In this document: positions 31,890 to 39,606 of the stretch, one piece after another
Position numbering within the stretch: position 1 is the first letter of the stretch
Layout of the letters: each line of letters opens with the position of its first letter
Position numbers and translations under genes: made by a program
Notes under the pieces: generated by a model
Told to the model about the DNA's origin: nothing
Seen by the model: the letters and a program-made list of their open reading frames with translations, nothing else
The model's database searches: none
DNA from: Prevotellaceae bacterium UBA4361
GTDB lineage: Bacteria > Bacteroidota > Bacteroidia > Bacteroidales > Bacteroidaceae
DNA length: 64,000 nt
Assembly (NCBI GenBank): GCA_002393575.1
Contig: DGSN01000071.1
Span: 75,603 to 139,602, forward strand
Direction: 5' to 3'

Positions 31890-32072
31890 AGACTCCTCCA
31901 GCCCCTCCCAACCTCCCCAAGGGGAGGGAGTAGTCACCCAGCCCCCTCCAGCTCCCCCAAGGGGGAGTGTATAACCATCCGGACGGCTTCTCCTCCCCTT
32001 GGGGAGGTTGGGAGGGGCTGGAGGGGCTGGATGGCTTCTCCCTCCCTCATAGGGAGGACTGGGGTGGGTCTA
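31890..32072. repeat. Compound family B repeat
   Basis: Several family B arms are stacked: CCAGCCCCTCCCAACCTCCC with AAGGGGAGGG, then CCCCCTCCAGCTCCCCCAAG, CCATCCGGACGG, and the complementary CCTCCCCTTGGGGAGGTTGG followed by a further copy to 32072. The order suggests insertion of one copy into another. No gene is present. Confidence 0.8.
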
Positions 32073-32150
32073 TAGTTGGGGAGAATCTTTTTTTCACTTT
32101 TCGCTTTTCATTTTTTTGCTTTTTGCGCATCATTGAGTCTCCATTATATT

Positions 32151-32235
32151 TCAAGCGAGCCCTCGTTTGAACTACGACGAACCTTCGTTTGAGTTACGAC
32201 GAGCCTTCGTCGTTTGACAAGCGAGCCCTCGCTTC
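32151..32235. repeat. GAGCCCTCG repeat cluster (family C)
   Basis: Units AAGCGAGCCCTCGTTTGAA, GACGAACCTTCGTTTGAG, GACGAGCCTTCGTCGTTTGA and AAGCGAGCCCTCGCTT are separated by short spacers. Confidence 0.8.
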
Positions 32236-32251
32236 TTTTATGCGGTTGAAA

Positions 32252-32297
32252 ATAAAAGTCAGCACTTGTCAATGAGTGCTGACTTTTATCGCTTTTT
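32252..32297. terminator. Hairpin after the family C cluster
   Basis: ATAAAAGTCAGCACT (32252-32266) is exactly complementary to AGTGCTGACTTTTAT (32275-32289), followed by CGCTTTTT. A terminator for the forward esterase transcript is the simplest reading. The remaining gap to 32567 shows A/T-rich DNA without a gene. Confidence 0.75.
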
Positions 32298-32567
32298 GCT
32301 GGGCAGTGTTGTTTAGTAAGTTAAAAATAAAAGTCTTTAGAGAAAGATTTCTGCCTCGTAGAGGCACTACAAAAGCACATATTTTGTTATATCGAACTCA
32401 CGTTATAAAGAGGTTGCAAAGATAATTTTTTTCTGTGAAAAAAACTAAAAACTATGATGTCTTAACGAAAAAAATCAAGTTTGGCATTATTTCCGTCTCT
32501 TTGTCCCTCGTTTTGTGCTGTTCAAGAGACAATCCTTTCATTATTAGGGCTTAAGGGAAAGTCTGTG

Positions 32568-34199
32568 CTAAGGTTTTGGGGGAAAGAAAGGGAATCCGTT
32601 GAACGGTGGCATTTTCTTTTCCTTCGGTTCCTGGATGCGTGGTTGAAAGTCCTTGTCGAAACGGCTGATGTTGCGGTCGAGGAAGGACAAACGGTCTGTT
32701 AGCCATTGCTTCAAGATGCTGATTTCTTCTTCGTAGGAGCTGACTCTGTAGGCAGCAAACCAGCCAATGGCATCTCCAAAGCCTCCCATCGCAGGGAAGC
32801 CTCCCATTGCAGGAAATGCTCCGAATCCATCGGGAATGGAGTCTGGGTTGAAAGGTGGAAATGCTCCGAATCCATTAGGAATAGAGTCAGGGTTGAAAGG
32901 TGGAAAATCGCCGAATCCATCGGGAATAGAGTCGGGGAAATGGAATGGAAAGGCAAAAGCGGTGAAGGGTGAAGAGTGAAGAGTGGAGGGAGTACTTTGT
33001 AATGTGTCCTTTGTACTTGTTTTCTGCTCTTCTGATACCAGCAATTCGGGATATTTCTTGAAATGCCGCTCGGCTGAGGCTTGCAGCAGTGCGGCTTGCT
33101 GGTCGATGAATCGGTTGATGGCTTTCTGGCTGAGAATGCCTTTTCGCAACTGCAAGTAGCGTTGCTTGACAGCATTGCGGAACGATGGGTCTTGCAAGAG
33201 CCGTTGCCAAAGAGCTGGCGTTGGCTGTGTGTTTCCTCCTTCAAAGCACCATGCCTCGATGTTGTTGGCATTGCAGAAATTGCAGTTGCCGTATGCCAGG
33301 TTGTAGTCCCAAACAGGACCTGCAAAGAGTTTCCCAATGGTGCCATCCTCCTTGTCCTTTTCCTTGTAGAAATAGGCACTGCGCTTGTAGCCGTCGGCAT
33401 TGAGACTGAGTTCGGTGTGGATGAAGTAATCCACAAACGAAGGAACGTCGATGAATCTTGAATATCCCCATTTCGGGTCAGTGAAATGCTCGGACTGAAT
33501 CGTGAGTTCCACGGAGTCGATGAATTGCTGGATATATGCCATCTGTTCGGGCTGAAGCTTCTTCTTCGACGGATAGATGCACGACCATGTGATTTCGCTG
33601 GTCATGATGCCTTCCCCAATTCCAGGCACTTTCGACTTGAAGGTAGCATCCTTTTCGTTGTAAGTGTCGATACGCAGGATGTAACCGCCTGTCAGTTCGC
33701 GCCCAGCCGTGTCGCGCTTCTTCACGTTGGATATGTTGACTCGTTGTTCGCCCCTCTTGATGGCTTCGCAAAGGATGTAGATGCCTCGGTATTCGTCGTC
33801 CATGTAGAGTTCCACCATTTTTGTTCTGGGTCCCCAATGCCCCATGTCGCGCCACAGTTGAAACGCCAACGGGTCGCGCATCATTGACACGTCATTGTAG
33901 GGTGCCAGCAGCACCCATTGGCTGTGGGCTGGCATTCCCATGAGAGGGAAGTCTCGTTCGCTGCCGTCGGCATGGCGCAGTTCGAGGGTGTATTTCTTTT
34001 GGTTGAAACTGAGGGAACTGTTGCCTCTCAGTTTGATGCCGATGGCTCCGTGGTAGTCGCCTGTCTCCATCTGTGCCGTCACTTTTTGGGTGGCATTCAG
34101 TGGAGTGCTGGTGCTGATTCTCACGACGGGGAGTTGCTTTTGGGCTAATAGGGATAAACTCATCATTAGCCCAACAAGGATGATGGTCTTGCGTTTCAT
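32568..34199 (-). CDS. CotH-like protein kinase family, secreted
   Basis: A 543-residue protein with signal peptide (ending SLLAQ). It follows the CotH family: KLRGNSSLSFNQKKYTLEL, MGMPAHSQWVLLAPYNDVSMMRDPLAF, YRGIYILCEAIKRG, GGYILRIDTYN, FVDYFIHTELSLNADGYKRSAYFYK and GPVWDYNLAYGN, with the acidic residues of an atypical kinase fold. Between residues about 395 and 490 is a low-complexity insertion of 15-residue repeats (FPPFNPDSIPDGFGA) and PAMGGF units. The C-terminal helix (SYEEEISILKQWLTDRLSFLDRNI) is normal. In bacteria these proteins are often outer-surface; the target is unknown. Confidence 0.85.
   Translation of the reverse strand: MKRKTIILVGLMMSLSLLAQKQLPVVRISTSTPLNATQKVTAQMETGDYHGAIGIKLRGNSSLSFNQKKYTLELRHADGSERDFPLMGMPAHSQWVLLAPYNDVSMMRDPLAFQLWRDMGHWGPRTKMVELYMDDEYRGIYILCEAIKRGEQRVNISNVKKRDTAGRELTGGYILRIDTYNEKDATFKSKVPGIGEGIMTSEITWSCIYPSKKKLQPEQMAYIQQFIDSVELTIQSEHFTDPKWGYSRFIDVPSFVDYFIHTELSLNADGYKRSAYFYKEKDKEDGTIGKLFAGPVWDYNLAYGNCNFCNANNIEAWCFEGGNTQPTPALWQRLLQDPSFRNAVKQRYLQLRKGILSQKAINRFIDQQAALLQASAERHFKKYPELLVSEEQKTSTKDTLQSTPSTLHSSPFTAFAFPFHFPDSIPDGFGDFPPFNPDSIPNGFGAFPPFNPDSIPDGFGAFPAMGGFPAMGGFGDAIGWFAAYRVSSYEEEISILKQWLTDRLSFLDRNISRFDKDFQPRIQEPKEKKMPPFNGFPFFPPKP
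32776..32945 (-). repeat. In-frame tandem repeat inside the CotH-like gene
   Basis: A 45-base unit (starting TCCGAATCCATCGGGAATGG on the forward strand) is present in about three copies, next to two 18-base PAMGGF units. All preserve frame. Just upstream in the coding direction (32985-33020) the gene also contains a stretch resembling intergenic family E (GTACTTTGTAATGTGTCC). Confidence 0.85.
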
Positions 34200-34320
34200 A
34201 GATTTGAGTTTTTTAAGGTAAGTTTATGAGTTTATGAGTTTTTTAGTTTAACGTGAAGCGTGGAGCGTGAAGCGTGAAGCGATTGAACCGGATGGCATTT
34301 TTCACTTTTCACTTTTCACT
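34200..34320. repeat. Family F tract plus GTGAAGCGTGAAGCG repeat
   Basis: TTTATGAGTTTATGAGTTTT runs are followed by CGTGAAGCGTGGAGCGTGAA and then TTTTTCACTTTTCACTTTTC. Similar GTGAAG(A/C)GTGAAG runs occur at 36808-36840 and, in part, near 59470. Confidence 0.6.
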
Positions 34321-34333
34321 TAATAAGTTTATG

Positions 34334-34410
34334 TCTCCTAAAGAAATAGACTAAATGTACTAAATTATTATTTTAAAAATTTTGCTGATTTTGCCGATTT
34401 CTTTAGGAGA
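34334..34410. repeat. 77-bp element with 14-bp inverted ends (family D)
   Basis: TCTCCTAAAGAAAT (34334-34347) is the exact reverse complement of ATTTCTTTAGGAGA (34397-34410). The interior has AGACTAAATGTACTAAATTA and TTTTGCCGATTT. Copies at 41427-41494 and 58333-58423 share ends and interior. All three lie between co-directional genes. Confidence 0.85.
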
Positions 34411-34424
34411 TTTTTTCACTTTCA

Positions 34425-34467
34425 AGCCGGACGGCTTCTCCTCCCTTTGGGGAGGTTGGGAGGGACT
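34425..34467. repeat. Half copy of family B repeat
   Basis: CAAGCCGGACGGCTTCTCCT, CCCTTTGGGGAGGTTGGGAG and GGACT represent the right half of family B, ending at the stop of the WbqC gene. Confidence 0.65.
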
Positions 34468-35122
34468 ACTGAAGGGAACTGTTTTGGAGAACGATGATGG
34501 ATTCTGGACCCATGTTGAAGATGAGGTCAACGATGCTCAGGTTGGGCAGAAAACCATGTTTGGAGGAGAACACCTGATAGTAGGGTGTGGGACTGAAAGA
34601 AGCATCGAGCGAGAGGTCCTGCTTGGGGGAGATGAGGTCGCGGAAATCGGCGAATCCATCGGAAGAAACTGCTGTCTTCTCTTGGTACTCAGTGGTGCGT
34701 TGCAGCCGAGGATGAATGTCGATGAGTTCGCAGCATTTCGCTATCAATGCTTCGTTGAAATCGAGCAGATAATCATGTTTTTTCTCGTAGAAAGGACGAA
34801 AGTCGTCCTGATAGTATTCGAAGAACGGACTATTGAAATAGCTGGAACTGAGAGCCTGCCAATGCTGGTGCCGCCAGTTGCCGTGCTCGCTGATGCGGAG
34901 GTCGCGGATGAGTCTGCTTCCGTTGGCTGGCTTCTCTACAGGTACGGTGAGCGACAGTGGTCCTGTCGGTGAGTCGATGATGCAGCGGTTGCGATAGGTC
35001 TGTTTGATGTAGCTTTCACAGGCTTCCACACTGACAGTGCAAGCTCCGTCGGGACTCTTTTCCGTTCCGAGGAGCTTGGTAAACCATTGGATAGGTGGCA
35101 AATATGCTGTGGATAGAATCAT
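34466..35122 (-). CDS. WbqC family protein
   Basis: A 218-residue soluble protein. STAYLPPIQWFTKLL at the N-terminus, ESYIKQTYRNRCIID, the SLTVPVEK segment, SYFNSPFFEYYQDDFRPFYE and FNEALI match the WbqC-like family, first named from polysaccharide gene clusters. Its biochemical role is not known. I chose ATG 35122 (MILSTAYLPP); an upstream frame to 35194 is encoded by repeat DNA. It is 133 bases downstream of lepB on the same strand and probably co-transcribed with it in a dapB-lepB-wbqC order. Confidence 0.88.
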   Translation of the reverse strand: MILSTAYLPPIQWFTKLLGTEKSPDGACTVSVEACESYIKQTYRNRCIIDSPTGPLSLTVPVEKPANGSRLIRDLRISEHGNWRHQHWQALSSSYFNSPFFEYYQDDFRPFYEKKHDYLLDFNEALIAKCCELIDIHPRLQRTTEYQEKTAVSSDGFADFRDLISPKQDLSLDASFSPTPYYQVFSSKHGFLPNLSIVDLIFNMGPESIIVLQNSSLQ

Positions 35123-35132
35123 GTGGAAATTA

Positions 35133-35255
35133 TGAATGAAGAATGTAGAATGAAGAATGTAGAATGAAGAATTAAGAATGTATTTTGCCACCATCCAGAG
35201 GCGTTATTCTTCATTCTACATTCTTCATTCTTCATTTAAGCGTAGCGCTCATTCT
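35133..35255. repeat. Family A repeat between lepB and the WbqC gene
   Basis: GAATGAAGAATGTAGAATGA units (35133-35180) are followed by the complementary TTCTTCATTCTACATTCTTC (35206-35240), so transcripts across this gap could fold into a long hairpin. Confidence 0.7.
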
Positions 35256-36770
35256 TCATTTTATATTGGCTACCCACTTGAAGATGCGGTTCCAGCGGTA
35301 GTGGGCTGATTCAGGGTTGGCATCGTCGGAAACGGACAGCCAAACAAAGAGAGGCTTGCCGACGATGTGGTCTTCAGGGACAAAACCCCAGTAGCGTGAG
35401 TCGGCAGAGTTGTGGCGGTTGTCGCCCATCATCCAGTAGTAGTCCATCTTGAAGGTGTATTCTTTGGCTTCCTCACCATTGATGTATATTTTGCCGTTGC
35501 GCACATCGAGCGTGTTGCCCTCGTAGGCACGGATAGGACGTTCATAAATGGCGATGTTCTTCATGTTAAGCTTCACCACGTCGCCCTTCTTAGGAATATA
35601 CACGGGTCCGTAGTTGTCGCGCGTCCAGCCGTAGTCGTGGTCTAAAGGATAGAGCCTTCCGTGGTATCCGTCTTTCACTTCCACGATGCTGTCGATGAGT
35701 TCGGGATGACTCAGCAGTGCGGTTCTGGCAGCTTCTGTGAGTGGCATACCGTCGGTGTAGTTGTGGATGCCTGAATGGTCCTCGTCGCTGATGTTGAGGT
35801 CGGCACGAAGCTTGTCGGGCAGGAACTGTCCGTTCTTCGTATAGACCTTGTAGTTGAACTGTGCCAACTCTGGCTGAGGCATAGGTTTGCCATCGAGGTA
35901 GATGACCTTGTCCTTGATTTGCAGAGTCTGTCCTGGCAGACCTACGCATCGCTTCACGTAGTTCTCGCGGCGGTCAGTAGGGCGAACCTTCACGTCGCCA
36001 TACTTGTTTTTCTGCTGCTTCACCACTTCCTTGCCTATGCCATACACGGCATAGAACTGCTCCATCTGTTCCTCCGTGGAGTGTCCTTTCAGGTCGGGGA
36101 TGTACTGGCCGTTGTCGGTAATCACCTGCTGACCGATGTTGTAGCAGAGGTCGTAGAAGTCGTAAGCATAATCCACAGCCACGGTGTCGCCAGCAGGATA
36201 GTTGAACACGACGATGTCGCCAAGTTCCACATTGCCCAATCCCTTCACGCGACGATAGTCCCAATGAGGCCATTCGATGTAGGACTTGCAGTTGAAGAGA
36301 GGCAGTGTGTGCTGCGTGAGTGGCATGGTGAGCGGTGTCTGCGGAATGCGCGGACCATAACTGAGTTTCGACACCAACAGGTAATCACCTGTGAGCAGCG
36401 ACTTCTCCAACGAAGAAGAAGGAATCTTGTAGTTCTGGAAGAAGAAATTGTTGACGAAATAGACGGCAACGAGAGCGAACACGAGTGCATCCACCCAACT
36501 CATGATGGTGCGTCCAGCCGTGTCGAGGCTCTTCCACCAGCCCCAGTTGATTTTCTTCGAGATGTAGGCATCGTAGATGAAAGGCACGACGAGCAGTCCC
36601 CACCAGCTCTTCACCCAGTAGCAGAAGGCGAGATAGAGTGCCAGCACGATGATGAAGCGAACCCATTTCTTTGCCTTCGATTGTGACTTTTGTTCTTCCT
36701 TTTCTTCTTGTTCCCTCACCTTCTTGGTGCGGATTTTCGAATAGTCGGGTTTACTTGAGAATATGCCCAT
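35256..36770 (-). CDS. lepB: Signal peptidase I, long Bacteroidetes form
   Basis: A 504-residue membrane serine protease that removes signal peptides from secreted proteins. After a basic N-terminus and three hydrophobic segments (about residues 38-120) come the family boxes: KIPSSSLEKSLLTGDYLLVSK with the catalytic Ser, ENYVKRCVGLPGQTLQIKD with the catalytic Lys, and DYYWMMGDNRHNSADSRYWGFVP near the C-terminus. A large insertion (about residues 205-270 and 315-390) makes it twice the length of the E. coli catalytic core, usual for this phylum. It lies downstream of dapB on the same strand. Confidence 0.95.
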   Translation of the reverse strand: MGIFSSKPDYSKIRTKKVREQEEKEEQKSQSKAKKWVRFIIVLALYLAFCYWVKSWWGLLVVPFIYDAYISKKINWGWWKSLDTAGRTIMSWVDALVFALVAVYFVNNFFFQNYKIPSSSLEKSLLTGDYLLVSKLSYGPRIPQTPLTMPLTQHTLPLFNCKSYIEWPHWDYRRVKGLGNVELGDIVVFNYPAGDTVAVDYAYDFYDLCYNIGQQVITDNGQYIPDLKGHSTEEQMEQFYAVYGIGKEVVKQQKNKYGDVKVRPTDRRENYVKRCVGLPGQTLQIKDKVIYLDGKPMPQPELAQFNYKVYTKNGQFLPDKLRADLNISDEDHSGIHNYTDGMPLTEAARTALLSHPELIDSIVEVKDGYHGRLYPLDHDYGWTRDNYGPVYIPKKGDVVKLNMKNIAIYERPIRAYEGNTLDVRNGKIYINGEEAKEYTFKMDYYWMMGDNRHNSADSRYWGFVPEDHIVGKPLFVWLSVSDDANPESAHYRWNRIFKWVANIK

Positions 36771-36794
36771 GATGATGTTCTGTTTTTTTTCAAT

Positions 36795-36972
36795 TGTTTA
36801 GTGTTTAACGTGAAGAGTGAAGAGTGAAGCGTGAAGCGACCTTCGTGAGTTAAAAGTTAATGGTTAAAAGATAATATGACTCTGCTCATTGGCATTTTTA
36901 ATTTTTAACTTATCTAAAACTCAAAAACTTAAAAACTCAAAAACTTAAAAACTCAAAAACTCAAAAACTTAT
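36795..36972. repeat. Mixed low-complexity repeats between dapB and lepB
   Basis: GTGAAGAGTGAAGAGTGAAG (36811-36830) is followed by AGTTAAAAGTTAATGGTTAA and, from 36913, a run of AAACTCAAAAACTTAAAAAC units. No gene or promoter is evident. Confidence 0.65.
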
Positions 36973-36979
36973 ATATTGC

Positions 36980-37735
36980 TTAGAATTGGAACAAATCCTC
37001 AGTAGTGAGAAGTCCTTTATGATTCTTGGTGTATTCCGCTGCGAGAACGGCACCAAGGGCAAAACCCTTGCGCGAATGAGCATCGTGGGTGATGCTGATG
37101 CAGTCGGCTTCCGAGTCGTAGGTCACCGTGTGGATGCCAGGTACCTCGTCGCGACGGATGGAACTGATTGGGATGAGGTTGTCAGCACATTCCTCCGTGC
37201 CCGACAGCGTACCATCGGCAGCGAGCAGTGTGCCGTGCGTCCAGTCGGTCTTGCGGTCGAGGTTCTCTATGATTCCTTCGGCAAGCGTGATGGCAGTGCC
37301 GCTGGGAGCATCCAGCTTGTGGATGTGGTGCGTCTCGCTCATCTTCACCTCGTAGTCAGGAAACTGATTCATGATTTTTGCCAAATACTTGTTGACGGCT
37401 GAGAAAATGGCAACGCCCACGCTGAAGTTCGATGCCCAGAAGAGCGTTTTGCCTTCGAGTGTGCATGCACGACGCACGTCCTCGCCATGTTCTTTCAGCC
37501 AGCCCGTACTGCCCGACACCACCTTCACGCCTGCTTTCCATGCCTTCAGGTAGTTGCCGTATGCCACTTGTGGAGCGGTGAATTCGATGGCGACATCTGC
37601 GCTTTTGAATGCGTCCGATTCAAAATCCTCCTGGTTGTCGATGTCGATGATTGAAACGATTTCGTGTCCTCTTTCGCGAGCAATCTGTTCTATCATTTTG
37701 CCCATTTTGCCGTAGCCTATCAATGCTATTTTCAT
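36980..37735 (-). CDS. dapB: 4-hydroxy-tetrahydrodipicolinate reductase
   Basis: A 251-residue enzyme of lysine and diaminopimelate synthesis that reduces hydroxytetrahydrodipicolinate with NAD(P)H. The Rossmann motif ALIGYGKMGKMIEQ, the family signature ETHHIHKLDAPSGTA with the catalytic His and Lys, and GIHTVTYDSEADCISITHDAHSRKGFA are present. The product is the substrate of the meso-DAP dehydrogenase at 18260. It has a clear promoter upstream and is followed by lepB and the WbqC gene on the same strand. Confidence 0.95.
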   Translation of the reverse strand: MKIALIGYGKMGKMIEQIARERGHEIVSIIDIDNQEDFESDAFKSADVAIEFTAPQVAYGNYLKAWKAGVKVVSGSTGWLKEHGEDVRRACTLEGKTLFWASNFSVGVAIFSAVNKYLAKIMNQFPDYEVKMSETHHIHKLDAPSGTAITLAEGIIENLDRKTDWTHGTLLAADGTLSGTEECADNLIPISSIRRDEVPGIHTVTYDSEADCISITHDAHSRKGFALGAVLAAEYTKNHKGLLTTEDLFQF

Positions 37736-37757
37736 GTTTTCAGTATTTTTTCGTGTG

Positions 37758-37765
37758 CAAATTTA
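37758..37765 (-). promoter_or_regulatory. -7 element TAAATTTG for dapB
   Basis: The reverse strand reads TAAATTTG 23 bases before the dapB start, consistent with a very short leader. Confidence 0.6.
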
Positions 37766-37809
37766 CGCAATTTCGTTGATAATCTTTATCTTTGAAGCTT
37801 TTTTAATTC

Positions 37810-37940
37810 AAGTTTATATGTTTTTAAGTCTTTAAGATAAGTTTATGAGTTTATGAGTTTATGAGTTTTTAAGTTTTTGAGTTTTAAATTAACTTTTCAT
37901 TCTACTCCCCTCGCCTTTTGGAGAGGGGTTGGGGGTGAGG
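37810..37940. repeat. Family F tract followed by a partial family B copy
   Basis: TTATGAGTTTATGAGTTTAT and TTTTTAAGTTTTTGAGTTTT are followed by CTACTCCCCTCGCCTTTTGG and AGAGGGGTTGGGGGTGAGG (37900-37940). It lies directly before the DUF2851 gene, without a recognisable promoter. Confidence 0.65.
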
Positions 37941-37961
37941 CTTTTTTACTTCAATATCATC

Positions 37962-39275
37962 ATGGAACAATTAATTCATTACGTTTGGAAACATAAGATA
38001 TTGCCGCTGCATGAGTTGCGCACCACCGATGGCAGGGTGGTGGAGGTGGTGAATCCTGGCATCCACAACCACGATGCTGGTCCCGACTTCTTCAATGCTA
38101 TGGTGAAAATCGATGGACAGCTGTGGGTGGGAAACGTGGAAGTACACGTCCATTCCAGCGATTGGCACCGCCATCATCACGACAACGACGAGGCGTATCA
38201 GAATGTCATCCTGCACGTAGTGAGCGAAGCCGACTGCGAGGTGTGCTATCCCAACGAAGCCGACAAGAAGATTCCGCAACTGGTGGTCCGTGTGCCCGAC
38301 TATGTGTTGCAAAACTACGATGAATTGGCACGTTCCGACAAACAGCCCCGTTGTCGGAATGTGATTGCTTCGCTACCGTCGCTGATGGTACACAGTTGGC
38401 TGTCGGCATTGCAAATAGAACGACTCGAAGAACGCACCGCCCAAATCATGGCACGTCGTGAAAACTGCGACAAGGATTGGGAAAGCACCTTCTTCGTCAC
38501 GATGGCACGCAACTTCGGCTTCGGCATCAATGGCGATGCCTTCGAGACTTGGGCACGAAGCGTTCCACTGTCGGCGGTGGCGAAACATCGTGACGACTTG
38601 TTCCAGGTCGAGGCCATCTTCTTTGGTCAGGCGGGATTGCTCGATGAGTTTCTGATTGGTGCCGACGATTATTACGACCGCTTGCAGAAGGAATATGTCT
38701 ATCTGAAGCACAAATTCTCGTTGAAACCGATGAATCCCAAACTCTGGCGATTCCTCCGTCTGCGTCCGCAAAACTTTCCTCACATCCGCATCGCTCAGTT
38801 GGCAATGCTCTATTACGAGCAGAAGCTGAATTTCTCAAAACTCCTGGTGGCAACCACGGAGAAGAATTTGCACGAATTGTTCGCAACGCAAGTAAGCGAA
38901 TACTGGCAGACACACTATAGTTTCAACGCTAAAACGTCGAATCCATCGAAGAAAAACCTGTCTGCGTCATCGAAAAACCTGCTGGTCATCAACACCGTAG
39001 CTCCCATCCTTTTTGCCTACGGACGCTACAAGGGTTCGGAGGAGCTATGTGAACGCGCGCTCGGTTTCCTTCAGCAACTGAAGCCCGAAACCAACAGCAT
39101 CGTCAGCAACTGGACAGATGCAGGTGTGCATTGTGAGTCGGCTGCCGATTCCCAAGCACTCATTCAGCTTCATCGCAAGTATTGCGAGCCTCACAACTGC
39201 CTCCGTTGCCGTTTCGGTTACGAGTTTATCCGTCATACACCCGACTTCCTCAGGGAAAAGGACTCGCCATCCTGA
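37962..39275 (+). CDS. DUF2851 family protein
   Basis: A 437-residue soluble protein from MEQLIHYVWKHKILP. Conserved DUF2851 features include VEVVNPGIHNHDAGPDFFNA, WVGNVEVHVHSSDWHRHHHD, NVILHVVSEAD, and near the C-terminus HRKYCEPHNCLRCRFGYEFIR. The many His and Asp residues in the first 110 positions suggest a metal site, and the family has been likened to nucleases, but no function is proven. The upstream frame from 37929 starts inside repeat DNA and is not used here. Confidence 0.88.
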   Translation: MEQLIHYVWKHKILPLHELRTTDGRVVEVVNPGIHNHDAGPDFFNAMVKIDGQLWVGNVEVHVHSSDWHRHHHDNDEAYQNVILHVVSEADCEVCYPNEADKKIPQLVVRVPDYVLQNYDELARSDKQPRCRNVIASLPSLMVHSWLSALQIERLEERTAQIMARRENCDKDWESTFFVTMARNFGFGINGDAFETWARSVPLSAVAKHRDDLFQVEAIFFGQAGLLDEFLIGADDYYDRLQKEYVYLKHKFSLKPMNPKLWRFLRLRPQNFPHIRIAQLAMLYYEQKLNFSKLLVATTEKNLHELFATQVSEYWQTHYSFNAKTSNPSKKNLSASSKNLLVINTVAPILFAYGRYKGSEELCERALGFLQQLKPETNSIVSNWTDAGVHCESAADSQALIQLHRKYCEPHNCLRCRFGYEFIRHTPDFLREKDSPS

Positions 39276-39316
39276 TGTTTAAGACATGGAATCCTTGCAT
39301 TGGGGACTCACTGCGA

Positions 39317-39398
39317 CGACGAGCGTTCGTTGCAACCACAACGAGGGCTCGTTTGATTCGCGGCGAGCGCTCGTTGAAAGTGAAACGAGCCCTCGTTG
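39317..39398. repeat. GAGCCCTCG repeat cluster (family C), mixed orientation
   Basis: GACGAGCGTTCGTTGCAA, CAACGAGGGCTCGTTTGA, GGCGAGCGCTCGTTGAAA and AACGAGCCCTCGTTGCC occur in a row, with units in both orientations. It follows the stop of the DUF2851 gene. Confidence 0.8.
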
Positions 39399-39505
39399 CC
39401 TTTGTATGTCGGTTTTCGCGGTGCTTTGTATTCCAAGTCTTGGTGAAAATAAAGCCCAATGCGAATTTTTTTAGTTAATTTTGTTTTATTTTTAAAAAAT
39501 ATAGT

Positions 39506-39513
39506 TATTTTTG
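39506..39513 (+). promoter_or_regulatory. -7 element TATTTTTG for the PAP2 gene
   Basis: TATTTTTG fits TAnnTTTG about 94 bases before the start codon; the surrounding DNA is A/T-rich. Confidence 0.5.
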
Positions 39514-39606
39514 CAAATTATTATGAGATAGAGCGCTTTGAGTCTTTTAGGGCAACGAATTTCACGGGCTTCTTTTCGAATGTAAACTAAAAACAAACAT
39601 ACGCCA

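Noticed and set aside
34382..34972. Forward frame of 196 residues over the WbqC gene
   Set aside because: It overlaps the WbqC coding region on the opposite strand and starts within repeat DNA.
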